Shown piece by piece: positions 17,175-25,066 of a stretch of DNA of 64,000 bases. The stretch's first letter is position 1; each line of letters opens with the position of its first letter. The position numbers and the translations under genes are program-made. Below the pieces are notes generated by a model that was given only the letters and a program-made list of their open reading frames with translations, had not been told where the DNA came from and made no database searches. Origin of the DNA: Croceicoccus pelagius (GTDB lineage Bacteria; Pseudomonadota; Alphaproteobacteria; Sphingomonadales; Sphingomonadaceae); NCBI RefSeq assembly GCF_001661915.1, contig NZ_LYWY01000037.1, forward strand, positions 124,001 through 188,000, read 5' to 3'.

Positions 17175-17247
17175 TCCTTGGGCCCTTGCGGATCGAACTG
17201 CTACGAGCCTTGTCATCCAGCATGTAGGGCCAAGCGTCTTTGATACC

Positions 17248-17253
17248 TGTCAA
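17248..17253 (-). promoter_or_regulatory. Possible -35 box for the truncated hemoglobin gene
   Basis: Perfect TTGACA on the minus strand, inside the near-palindrome TGACAGGTATCA, 74 bp upstream of the chosen start. No convincing -10 follows at 17 bp, so this is tentative. Confidence 0.3.
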
Positions 17254-17333
17254 AAAACGCAAGCTAACGCTTGAAGACCAATGAATTCAGAGAGTAACGC
17301 CAGTCTGGGTCGTAGAAGAAGGGTCGCAGTTCC

Positions 17334-18437
17334 TTGTCAGTCATGGCGATTGCCGGCACGCGCCCGGAGATCATCAAGCTCGTGCCCGTGATGCGGGCGC
17401 TGGAGGACGAGCCTGTCCTGCGGCCAAGCTTCTGCCATTCGGGGCAGCACGCCGACTTGGGGCGGGACCTGCTCAACATTGCGGGGATCACTCCGGACGA
17501 GATGCTGGAAAGGCCAAGCGGTGAGGGCGTCGACCGGCTGCTGGCGGGAATGATCGAGACCATCGGTGCCGCGCTCGACCGTCATCGCCCACGGGCCGTG
17601 ATCGTGCAGGGCGATACCGCGACGACGCTGGCTGGTGCGATGGCAGCATTCCATCGGCGGATTCCGGTCGCCCATGTCGAGGCGGGTCTGCGCTCTGCCG
17701 ACATGACGCAACCCTTTCCCGAAGAGGCGTACCGGCGGCTCGTCACGCCCTTGGCTCGCTGGCATTTCGCCCCGACCAAGGCGGCGCGCAACGCGCTGAT
17801 CGGCGAGAATATCGCGAAGGACAGCATCAAGGTCGTCGGCAACACGGTCGTCGACGCACTGCACTGGGCCTGCTCGCGGCTCGATGCCGATCCTTCGCTC
17901 GGTGCGGAGGCGCATCGGTATATTGCGGCGGCGGGCGGTCATGCGCTCGTCCTCGCGACCGTGCACCGCCGCGAGCATGATACTTCGGCGCTGAAGGCGA
18001 TCGCCTATGGCCTGTCATCGCTGGCCGAACGGCGCGACGTGCGGATCGTGCTGCCGCTGCATCCCCGAGCCGAAAGCGCGATCCTGCGCGAACTTCTGGC
18101 CGACATGCCGCGGATCGAGCTGATCCCGGCAGTCGACTATTTCACGTTCCTGCGCCTGATGCGCGCCTCTCGGCTGGTCGTGTCGGACAGCGGCGGCGTG
18201 CAGGAAGAGGCAACCGCCATGGGCCGCCCGCTGCTTGTGCTGCGCAAGGTGACGGAGCGGATGGAGGCCGTCGGTGCAGGCGCGGCGCGGCTGATCGGGC
18301 ATGATCGTGACCTGATCGCCGCAGCGGCGAACGAAGTGCTGTCGCAGCCGATGCCAGAGCCTAGCGATGTCTTCGGAGATGGCCGCGCCTCGGAGCGTAT
18401 CGCCCGCACGCTGCGCGGCGATCTCTACCCGCGTTAA
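17334..18437 (+). CDS. wecB: UDP-N-acetylglucosamine 2-epimerase (non-hydrolysing, WecB-like)
   Basis: Interconverts UDP-GlcNAc and UDP-ManNAc for surface polysaccharide. The 367-residue chain starts VMAIAGTRPEIIKLVPVMRAL. It has the catalytic-site segments VQGDTATTLAG, HVEAGLRS, FPEEAYRRLV, TVHRREH, and VVSDSGGVQEEATAMGRPLLVLR near the C-terminus. The only usable start ahead of the motif is TTG 17334, since a stop lies at 17313; ATG 17343 would trim three residues. It stands alone, with no glycosyltransferases adjacent. It converges on the ligase gene with overlapping stops. Confidence 0.9.
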   Translation: MSVMAIAGTRPEIIKLVPVMRALEDEPVLRPSFCHSGQHADLGRDLLNIAGITPDEMLERPSGEGVDRLLAGMIETIGAALDRHRPRAVIVQGDTATTLAGAMAAFHRRIPVAHVEAGLRSADMTQPFPEEAYRRLVTPLARWHFAPTKAARNALIGENIAKDSIKVVGNTVVDALHWACSRLDADPSLGAEAHRYIAAAGGHALVLATVHRREHDTSALKAIAYGLSSLAERRDVRIVLPLHPRAESAILRELLADMPRIELIPAVDYFTFLRLMRASRLVVSDSGGVQEEATAMGRPLLVLRKVTERMEAVGAGAARLIGHDRDLIAAAANEVLSQPMPEPSDVFGDGRASERIARTLRGDLYPR

Positions 18438-20044
18438 TCGCGCACAAGCGCCTTCAGCGCCTCGATCCGATCCGCCTCGTGCGCGGGCTTGTCCTGCCGG
18501 ATGCGGTTGATGCGCGGAAAGCGCATGGCAAGACCGGACTTGTGGCGCTTGCTCTCGTGCACGGAATCGAACGCGACTTCGAGCACGAGCGACTTATCGG
18601 TTTCCCGCACCGGGCCGAACCGATTGACGGTGTTCTGCCGGACGTGCCTATCGAGCCACTTCAACTCGTCGTCGGTGAAGCCGAAATAGGCCTTGCCCAC
18701 GGGAAGCAGGTCGGCGCCCTCATCCGGGTCTCCGTCCCAGCAGCCGAAGGTGAAATCGGAATAGAAGCTGGATCGCTTGCCCGACCCGCGCTGCGCATAC
18801 ATCAGCACACAGTCGATCAGCAGCGGATCGCGCTTCCACTTGTACCACAGTCCGACCTTGCGCCCCGCGATGTAGGGGGAATCGCGGCGCTTCAGCATCA
18901 CCCCCTCGATCGCATCGTCGCGCGCTCCTTCGCGGATCGCGGCGAGATCCTCGAAACTCTTTGCCTCGATCAGGCGGGACAGGTCGAAACGTTCCGGATT
19001 AAGCCTGTCCATCAACAGTTCGAGATGTTCGCGCCGCTCGGCCCAGCCGAGTCCGCGCAAATCCTCGCCATCGCGGATCAGCACGTCGTAGAGCCGGATG
19101 AAGGCCGGCGCCTCGCGCAGCATCTTCTTCGACACGGTCTTGCGGCCCAGACGTTGTTGCAGCGCGTTGAAGCTCGCAGCGCCGCCTTCTTCACCGCCTT
19201 GATGCGCGCCGCGCACGAGCAGTTCGCCGTCCAGCACGACGGGAAAGTCCAAAGCCTCGGCCAGCTCGGGGAAAGTCGCGGAAATGTCGTCGCCGCTGCG
19301 CGAATAGACGCGCGTTTCGCCGTTCACATGGACCAGCTGCACACGAATGCCGTCCCATTTCCATTCTGCCGCGTAGTCGTCCATCGACACTACTGTCTCT
19401 TCGAGCGGATGGGCGAGCATGAAGGGTCGGAAGAGCGGGACCAGATCGGTGCGCGGCGGCTCCGCACAGTCCGCCGCCCATGCGAACAGCGTAGGGTAGG
19501 GCGGTTCGACCCCGTGCCAGTATTCCTCGACCTCATCGACCGGCACATCGAACGCCTGCGCAAAGGCGACGCGGGCAAGGCGCGCCGAAACGCCGATCCG
19601 CATCGCGCCCGTCGCGAACTTCAGCAGGGCATAGCGCCCATTGGCGTCGAGCCTGTCGAGCAATCCAGGCAATTCTTTCATTACCGAACTGCGCGTCATG
19701 GCGCGCAGCAGGTCGACGACTTCCGCCAAAGACGGTTCAAGCATGGGTTCGTCAACGGGACTTGCGCCCTCCGGCGCGGGCCAGAGCAGGCTGGCGGTTT
19801 CCGCCGTATCGCCGACGTAGTCGCGCGACAGGGCGTAAAGCACCGGATCGACCCGCTCGGTCAGTAGGGTACGGATCGTGCTTGACTTGACCGCAGGGAA
19901 ATCGAGCGCGCCGGTCAGCGCCGCCAGGGCCCAACCGCGATCCGGATCGGGGGTGGTGCGCAGGTAGTCGGCGATCAGGTCCAGTTTGGCATTGCGGCTG
20001 CGCGTATAAGTCAGCCGATCGACGAGGTTGGCGAAGGCGCGCAT
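18434..20044 (-). CDS. ATP-dependent DNA ligase (cisplatin damage response / LigB-like type)
   Basis: A 536-residue ligase. An N-terminal all-helical domain (about 1-200) precedes the adenylation domain with motif I EWKWDGIRVQ, where Lys229 is adenylated. Motif III-like FIRLYDVLIRDGEDLRG, motif IV EGVMLKRRDSPY and motif V GLWYKWKRD are visible, and an OB domain closes the chain. This class is found with a partner nuclease and is separate from the replicative NAD ligase LigA. The ATG overlaps the exonuclease stop (TGATG). The usual Lhr helicase and phosphoesterase partners are not adjacent. Confidence 0.93.
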   Translation of the reverse strand: MRAFANLVDRLTYTRSRNAKLDLIADYLRTTPDPDRGWALAALTGALDFPAVKSSTIRTLLTERVDPVLYALSRDYVGDTAETASLLWPAPEGASPVDEPMLEPSLAEVVDLLRAMTRSSVMKELPGLLDRLDANGRYALLKFATGAMRIGVSARLARVAFAQAFDVPVDEVEEYWHGVEPPYPTLFAWAADCAEPPRTDLVPLFRPFMLAHPLEETVVSMDDYAAEWKWDGIRVQLVHVNGETRVYSRSGDDISATFPELAEALDFPVVLDGELLVRGAHQGGEEGGAASFNALQQRLGRKTVSKKMLREAPAFIRLYDVLIRDGEDLRGLGWAERREHLELLMDRLNPERFDLSRLIEAKSFEDLAAIREGARDDAIEGVMLKRRDSPYIAGRKVGLWYKWKRDPLLIDCVLMYAQRGSGKRSSFYSDFTFGCWDGDPDEGADLLPVGKAYFGFTDDELKWLDRHVRQNTVNRFGPVRETDKSLVLEVAFDSVHESKRHKSGLAMRFPRINRIRQDKPAHEADRIEALKALVRD

Positions 20045-21060
20045 CAGTCGTCCTCATCCTCGTAACCGACCATGGCGAGCGCGCGGGCGCGGCGCTGGTT
20101 CAGCTGGCACCAGCGCAGCAGGGCTTCTTCGCGCCCATGGGTCACCCATGTCTCGGCGGGATCGACGTCGCGAATGGTCTGGGTAAGTTCGTCCCAATCG
20201 CAGTGATCGGAAATGACCAGCGGCAGTTCGACGTTCCGTTGCCGCGCACGCTGGCGTACGCGCATCCAGCCCGATGCCATGGCGGTGACGGGATCGGGCA
20301 GGCGCCTGCTCCACCTGTCGTTGAGGGCGGATGGCGGGCACAGGACGATCTGGCCCTTCAATTCTTCTTTCTTTATACCGGTCGCGCTGCGCAGTTCGCC
20401 CAGCGGCACGCCCAGTTCCTCATAAAGCGCGCACATCTTTTCCAGCGCGCCGTGCAGGTAGATCGGTTCGTGATAGCCCGCACGCCGCAACTCGCAGATC
20501 ACCCGCTGCGCCTTGCCCAGCGCGTACGCTCCCACTGCGACGCAGCCTTCGGGACGCTGTGCACGCGCGTCGAGCAGTTTCTGCATTTCCCCCACAATCG
20601 GCGGGTGCTTGAAGACGGGAAGCCCGAAAGTCGCCTCGGTTATGAAAATGTCGCAAGGGACGACTTCGAACGGCTCGCAAGTCGGGTCAGGGCGGCGCTT
20701 GTAGTCGCCCGTCACGATGACCCGCTCGCCCGCGTGCTCCAGCAGGATCTGCGCGCTGCCCAGAACATGGCCGGCCGGGAAATAGGTTGCGGTGACGCCG
20801 CAGCCCAGTTCCACCGGCTCGCGCATCGACACCGTGACTTCTCGGCCCGCGCCGCCATAGCGCAGATTCATGATCGCCAGAGTTTCCCGAGTCGCGAAGA
20901 CCGCACCGTGCCCGCCGCGTGCGTGATCGGCATGGCCGTGGGTGACAAGTGCGGTCTCGACCGGCTTCGACGGGTCGATCCAGGCATTGCACGGCCCAAC
21001 GAAAATCCCGTGGGGATCGGGCTTTATCCATGAAAAGTCGGGGGCGGTCTTGATCGGCAT
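20044..21060 (-). CDS. Ligase-associated DNA exonuclease (metallo-beta-lactamase fold)
   Basis: 338 residues of the MBL/beta-CASP nuclease family that co-occurs with ATP-dependent DNA ligases. The metal box THGHADHARGG lies at about 40-50. Further ligands are in FPAGHVLGSAQ and VTGDYKR, and a late ISDHCDWDEL motif is present. Start ATG 21060 (MPIKTAPDFSW) has AAAGG close upstream; ATG 21120 would intrude on the dnaQ promoter region. The gene is divergent from dnaQ, with 89 bp between start codons. Its product probably prepares ends for the following ligase. Confidence 0.9.
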   Translation of the reverse strand: MPIKTAPDFSWIKPDPHGIFVGPCNAWIDPSKPVETALVTHGHADHARGGHGAVFATRETLAIMNLRYGGAGREVTVSMREPVELGCGVTATYFPAGHVLGSAQILLEHAGERVIVTGDYKRRPDPTCEPFEVVPCDIFITEATFGLPVFKHPPIVGEMQKLLDARAQRPEGCVAVGAYALGKAQRVICELRRAGYHEPIYLHGALEKMCALYEELGVPLGELRSATGIKKEELKGQIVLCPPSALNDRWSRRLPDPVTAMASGWMRVRQRARQRNVELPLVISDHCDWDELTQTIRDVDPAETWVTHGREEALLRWCQLNQRRARALAMVGYEDEDD

Positions 21061-21149
21061 GTGCCTTTCAGAACCAGCGGCGCACAAGGTTCGTTCCGCG
21101 CGCCGATCTCCCCTTGCCACCGGGACGGGCGAAGCGCATAGTTTTGCAA

Positions 21150-21851
21150 ATGCGCGAAATCGTGTTCGATACCGAAACCACTGGCCTTGATCCCCGCACC
21201 GGGGACCGTCTCGTCGAAATCGGCTGCATCGAAATGGTCAACCGGGTCGCCACCGGCCGGGTCTATCACGAATACTTCAATCCGGACCGCGACATGCCGG
21301 CAGAGGCCGAGGCCGTGCACGGGTTGTCGTCCGCGTTCCTGTCGGACAAGCCGCGTTTTGCCGAAAAGGTGGCAGAGTTCCTCGAATTCATCGGCGATTC
21401 GCCTCTCGTCGCGCACAATGCGGGCTTTGACTTCGGCTTCATCAATGCAGAGCTTGGCATGTGCGGGCACGACGTGGTGTGCACCTCGCGCATGGTCGAC
21501 ACCGTGCAGATCGCCAAAAAGAAGCACCCCGGCGCAAAGCTGTCGCTCGACGCGCTGTGTACCCGTTACGGCATCGACCGCAGCCACCGTACCAAGCACG
21601 GCGCACTGCTCGACGCGGACCTGCTCGCCCAGCTTTACGTCGAATTGACCGGCGGACGGCAGATCGGGCTCGAGCTCGCGGTCGAGACTGCGGTCCAACA
21701 AGTTTCAACCGAAGTGGAAACGGTCGTCGTCCGGCGCGAAATGAGACCGGCTCGTCCCCATGCGGCGAGCGCGGATGAAATCGCACGGCACCAGGCCTTT
21801 ATCGCGACGTTGAAAGACCCCATCTGGAATGAAGGAGCGGTCGCGGGCTGA
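21150..21851 (+). CDS. dnaQ: DNA polymerase III epsilon subunit (3'-5' proofreading exonuclease)
   Basis: 233 residues. The DEDDh exonuclease motifs are MREIVFDTETTGLDP (Asp7/Glu9), LVAHNAGFDFGFI, and the late H..D site HRTKHGALLDADLLAQLY. The segment GGRQIGLEL after the domain could be a beta-clamp contact, comparable in place to the E. coli clamp-binding motif (inference). Start ATG 21150 matches the family; an upstream in-frame ATG at 21114 would extend into the divergent promoter. hpf and ptsN follow on the same strand. Confidence 0.94.
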   Translation: MREIVFDTETTGLDPRTGDRLVEIGCIEMVNRVATGRVYHEYFNPDRDMPAEAEAVHGLSSAFLSDKPRFAEKVAEFLEFIGDSPLVAHNAGFDFGFINAELGMCGHDVVCTSRMVDTVQIAKKKHPGAKLSLDALCTRYGIDRSHRTKHGALLDADLLAQLYVELTGGRQIGLELAVETAVQQVSTEVETVVVRREMRPARPHAASADEIARHQAFIATLKDPIWNEGAVAG

Positions 21852-21918
21852 ACCACAATCGGCGCCACGCTCCTTCCCTCCATGGGGACCAGAAGAAGAC
21901 TAATAATAGGAGTTGTCG

Positions 21919-22497
21919 ATGGATATTCGCGTTTCCGGTCACCAGGTCGAGACGGGTGCAGCGCTTCAGGAACACGCCTCCGACAGACTCAACGGAATCG
22001 TAGAAAAGTACTTCAACCGGGCGATCTCGTCACAGGTCACGCTGGGCAAGGGCCCGCATGACAGCTTTACCGTCGATATCGTCACTCACGTCATGCAGGG
22101 CCTCATCCTCAAGGGCCATGCCGAGGCGCAGGACGCGCATCAGGCCGTCGACAAGGCCGCCGAGAAGATCGACAAGCAGCTGCGCCGCTACAAGCGCCGG
22201 TTGAAAGATCGCCACGAACAGGCCGAACACGCTCTCAGGGAAGAAGAAGCGGCCTATACCGTGTTCGGTGCAGCGCCTGAATTCGAAGACGACGGCGAAG
22301 AACTCGTCGAAACCGATGCCCCGCCGATCATTGCCGAGACTCGCACCGACATTCCCGAAACTTCGGTTTCGGACGCGGTGATGATGCTCGATTTGCGCGA
22401 TACTCCGGCGCTGTTTTTCAAAAATGCTGGCACCGGACGGCATAATATGGTCTATCGCCGCTCCGACGGAACGATCGGCTGGGTCGAACCGTCATAA
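21919..22497 (+). CDS. hpf: Ribosome hibernation promoting factor, long form
   Basis: The 192-residue long HPF pairs 70S ribosomes into inactive 100S dimers in stationary phase. The N-terminal S30AE domain is MDIRVSGHQVETGAALQEHASDRLN through RRYKRRLKDRHEQ. The C-terminal dimerisation domain contains VMMLDLRDTPALFFKN and VYRRSDGTIGWVEPS. ATG 21919 has AGGAG 7 bases upstream; a TTG two codons earlier is disfavoured. It is followed by a 212-bp structured spacer and then ptsN, the common hpf-ptsN pairing, although rpoN is not upstream here. Confidence 0.94.
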   Translation: MDIRVSGHQVETGAALQEHASDRLNGIVEKYFNRAISSQVTLGKGPHDSFTVDIVTHVMQGLILKGHAEAQDAHQAVDKAAEKIDKQLRRYKRRLKDRHEQAEHALREEEAAYTVFGAAPEFEDDGEELVETDAPPIIAETRTDIPETSVSDAVMMLDLRDTPALFFKNAGTGRHNMVYRRSDGTIGWVEPS

Positions 22498-22501
22498 TTC
22501 T

Positions 22502-22555
22502 GTCCGCTGGCGCCCTTAGGCGCAAGGAGCCTTCCACCCGATGGAAGGGGCGGAC
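22502..22555 (+). other. Predicted three-way-junction RNA element after hpf
   Basis: An outer stem GTCCGC (22502-22507) pairs with GCGGAC (22550-22555). It encloses hairpin 1, GCGCC-CTTA-GGCGC (22510-22523), and hairpin 2, CCTTCCA-CCCGA-TGGAAGG (22530-22548). All three stems are perfect. It starts 5 bp after the hpf stop and is not followed by a T-run, so it is not a classic terminator. Function is unknown; it may be a 3'UTR element, small RNA or ptsN leader. Confidence 0.45.
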
Positions 22556-22601
22556 GTAAATCGGTTTGCGAATCAGGGAGAAGAGTTCGCAAGAGCCGGA
22601 C

Positions 22602-22626
22602 AGGCGCGGGGTATGCCCTCGCGCCT
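22602..22626 (+). other. Strong hairpin in the ptsN leader
   Basis: AGGCGCGGGG pairs with CCTCGCGCCT (10 bp, one G-T pair) around a loop of five bases. It lies 84 bp upstream of ptsN and 46 bp after the three-way element. No T-tract follows. Confidence 0.45.
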
Positions 22627-22709
22627 AGCCGCGCTTTGCCGATGCCCGGCTGTACCTGCTCGGAATAAGTGGGGCGGCCATAGTAAGGCTGGAAGAAACT
22701 GAAAACGTT

Positions 22710-23171
22710 ATGAGTGCGCTGTATCTGCTCGATCCCGCTGCTGTCGGGACGTCGAATGCCATGTCGAAAGGTGAAGTGCTACAGGCGCTCGCCGATCGCT
22801 TTGCCGCCGTCTACGATCTCGACGCCGTTTCCGTTCTGGAAGCGCTGGAAGAACGCGAACGACTTGGAAGCACAGGCTTCGGTCGCGGCGTTGCGATCCC
22901 GCACGCCCGCATCCCGGGTCTGCGCCGCCCGGTATGCGCGGTCCTGCGCCTGTCGACCGCAGTAACCTTCGATTCTGCCGACGGATTGCCGGTCGAGGTC
23001 GCCTTTGGCCTGCTTTCGCCGGACAATTCAGGTGCGACGCATCTTCACGCGCTGGCCGCAATTTCGCGCATGATGCGTGACGAGCGCTTGCGCGACCGCC
23101 TTGCCGAAGCGCAGAACGACGAGGCTGCTTACGCCCTGCTGACGAACGAGTCGACGCGCGACGCGGCCTGA
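22710..23171 (+). CDS. ptsN: PTS IIA-like nitrogen-regulatory protein PtsN (EIIA-Ntr)
   Basis: 153 residues of the mannitol/fructose-type EIIA fold. The phosphorylated histidine is His65 in GVAIPHARIPG; family segments VAFGLLSPDNSGATHLHALAAISRMMRD follow. EIIA-Ntr accepts phosphate from the EI-Ntr/NPr chain and regulates potassium uptake, nitrogen metabolism and envelope stress. ATG 22710 is the only sensible start. The 212-bp leader holds two strong RNA structures, which suggests post-transcriptional control (inference). A thioesterase gene follows. Confidence 0.93.
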   Translation: MSALYLLDPAAVGTSNAMSKGEVLQALADRFAAVYDLDAVSVLEALEERERLGSTGFGRGVAIPHARIPGLRRPVCAVLRLSTAVTFDSADGLPVEVAFGLLSPDNSGATHLHALAAISRMMRDERLRDRLAEAQNDEAAYALLTNESTRDAA

Positions 23172-23212
23172 CCGTTCCTGGCGGCAGGGGCGAACGGAGT
23201 AGAAGGCAGACG

Positions 23213-23698
23213 ATGGGCGACAGCGATACGAGCGACGGAGCAGCAACCGGTGCGCAGATGCACTGGCGCGCGCTGGAAGCGCTATATGCCTCCGCGCCGG
23301 TAAACTCGCTCTTCAAGTCGAAGCTCGAAATCGTAGGTGAAGGCCTGTCGCGCATCACGTTCGATGTCGACGAAAGCGTTTTCCATGCCGCCGGCGCTGC
23401 GCACGGGACGATCTACTTCAAGATGCTGGACGATGCGTCGTTCTATGCGGCGAACACGATGGTGTCCGACCGGTTCCTTCTCACGACCTCGTTCAACCTC
23501 CACTTCGCGCGGCCGATCAATGGTGGCCGTGTGATTGCCGAAGGCAAATGGATATCGGGCCGCCGCCGTGTTCTGATCGGCGAAGCGCGCCTCGTGGACG
23601 AAGAGGGTGAGGAAGTGGGCCGCGGTACCGGCACTTTCATGCGATCGCAGATCAAGCTTTCGGGCCTTGGGGGCTATCGCGTCCCGGACGGCAAATAA
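23213..23698 (+). CDS. PaaI/YigI-type hotdog thioesterase
   Basis: 161 residues. The hotdog-fold core is visible: RITFDVDESVFHAAGAAHGTIYFKMLDDASFYAANTM, with HG at the helix start and an acidic residue in the central helix. Strands TTSFNLHFARPINGGRVIAEGKW and the final VGRGTGTFMRS follow. Members hydrolyse acyl-CoA thioesters, but the substrate is unknown. It begins 41 bp after ptsN and is followed 9 bp later by the DUF1491 gene, so the three are probably one transcript. Confidence 0.83.
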   Translation: MGDSDTSDGAATGAQMHWRALEALYASAPVNSLFKSKLEIVGEGLSRITFDVDESVFHAAGAAHGTIYFKMLDDASFYAANTMVSDRFLLTTSFNLHFARPINGGRVIAEGKWISGRRRVLIGEARLVDEEGEEVGRGTGTFMRSQIKLSGLGGYRVPDGK

Positions 23699-23707
23699 GG
23701 CACCGGG

Positions 23708-24040
23708 ATGGACGCGCGGCTGCCGACTCGGCTTGAAGTGACGGCCATGATTCGCGCCGTAGAGGTCGCCGGAGGCTTTGCGACAGTACTCAAAAAGGGT
23801 GAATCCGATTCTGGTTCCCTGCTTGTCGTTATTTGCGAAAGAGGCGGGGATTCAATACTTTACGAACGTATGCCCGACCTGTCGGGCGGCCGGAAATGGG
23901 CCGAAAGCAGACGCTCGGAACCGGAAAAACCGTTTGATTTCAATGACTACGTCGAAAGGCGCGGCGCGCAGGATCCCGATTGCTGGGTCGTTGAACTGGA
24001 TGTCGCAAATGCGCAACAGTTCATCCCGGGAATGGATTAA
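23708..24040 (+). CDS. DUF1491 family protein
   Basis: A 110-residue conserved alphaproteobacterial protein of unknown function. The family pattern is complete: MDARLPTRLEVTAMIRAVEVAGGFATVLKKGESDSG, then SILYERMPDLSGGRKW and the end FDFNDYVERRGAQDPDCWVVELD. It has no signal peptide or membrane helix, so it should be cytosolic. The third-base composition is less GC-biased than its neighbours toward the 5' half. It sits directly after the thioesterase gene. Confidence 0.85.
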   Translation: MDARLPTRLEVTAMIRAVEVAGGFATVLKKGESDSGSLLVVICERGGDSILYERMPDLSGGRKWAESRRSEPEKPFDFNDYVERRGAQDPDCWVVELDVANAQQFIPGMD

Positions 24041-24264
24041 CCTCTTGGTTACCGGTGTTGACACTTTTCCGCCACAATCGCACATGGCGCGCCATAGACG
24101 GGCGTAGGCAGATCGCGCGTGCATTAAGGCACGCCTGATCGAGCGCGCAGACGGGGAATGGCCGGCAGCGCCATTTCAAGGAACACACAACAGGTTGTCG
24201 GGATCGACCGCCGTTCCTTCGAAAGCGCTGCGACTGGACGTTAACCGCACTCGATAGATTATCG

Positions 24265-24951
24265 ATGAGCCGCAAGGTTAAGGGCGCCAGCTTCCTTTCG
24301 CTGGTCGCGACCCTCGGGGTCATACTGCTGGGAACGGACGGGTCCAGCGCATTTGCAGACAGCGATGTGGCAGTGCCGGTCGAAGTCTCCGTCCAAGAAG
24401 ATGCACGGGTGGAATCCGCCGTCGATACGCAGGTCGAAGACGCTGCCGAATCCGGGGAAGCCGCGCCTGCTTTCATTTCACAACCTGTCGTGCAGCCGCT
24501 TCCCGCAACGCCGGACGCCGCGCCGACTTCTGCATCGTCGCTTCGTGAACTGGTGGCAGCATCACCGGTTCCCGACACTCTCGACGAACAGATGCGCTGC
24601 CTTGCCGGGGCGATCTACTTTGAATCGAAGGGCGAACCGCTGGCCGGTCAGCTCGCCGTTGGCCGCGTCATCATTGCGCGCGGCCAATCCAGCCGCTTCC
24701 CGTCGAGCTATTGCGGCGTCGTCTATCAGCGGTCACAGTTCTCGTTCGTGCGCGGTGGCCGCATGCCCGCGATCAACACCGGCAGCCGCGCCTGGCAGCG
24801 TGCCAAGAAGCTGGCCGTGATCGCCCGTGACAATGCTTGGGAAAGCCCGGCCGAGGGTGCGCTCTTCTTCCACGCGAACTACGTTTCGCCCCGCTGGAAG
24901 AACAAGCTGACCCGGCTGGCCCAGATCGATAATCACATTTTTTACCGTTGA
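24265..24951 (+). CDS. Cell wall hydrolase of the SleB family
   Basis: 228 residues. An N-terminal hydrophobic segment (about 9-24, FLSLVATLGVILLG) acts as signal or anchor. A low-complexity Pro/Ala/Glu linker runs to about 100. The Hydrolase_2/SleB domain follows, with the catalytic-type AGAIYFESKGEPLAGQLAVGRVIIAR and the conserved RSQFSFVRGGR, FFHANYVSPRW and IDNHIFYR. SleB enzymes are lytic transglycosylases on peptidoglycan. The 224-bp upstream spacer carries a TTGACA at 24057. A bidirectional terminator follows. Confidence 0.87.
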   Translation: MSRKVKGASFLSLVATLGVILLGTDGSSAFADSDVAVPVEVSVQEDARVESAVDTQVEDAAESGEAAPAFISQPVVQPLPATPDAAPTSASSLRELVAASPVPDTLDEQMRCLAGAIYFESKGEPLAGQLAVGRVIIARGQSSRFPSSYCGVVYQRSQFSFVRGGRMPAINTGSRAWQRAKKLAVIARDNAWESPAEGALFFHANYVSPRWKNKLTRLAQIDNHIFYR

Positions 24952-25005
24952 TACGATAACATCAGATCGCTGACGCGCGTCCCCCCCAAACGCGCGCGGA
25001 AGCGG

Positions 25006-25039
25006 AAAGGCCGCCGGATCCCCCCATCCGGCGGCCTTT
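25006..25039. terminator. Bidirectional terminator between the SleB-type gene and xth
   Basis: A perfect 14-bp stem AAAGGCCGCCGGAT (25006-25019), loop of six C, stem ATCCGGCGGCCTTT (25026-25039). A/T-ends on both strands allow it to serve both convergent genes. Confidence 0.9.
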
Positions 25040-25066
25040 CGTTATTTCAGAGCCATTGGAAACCGG

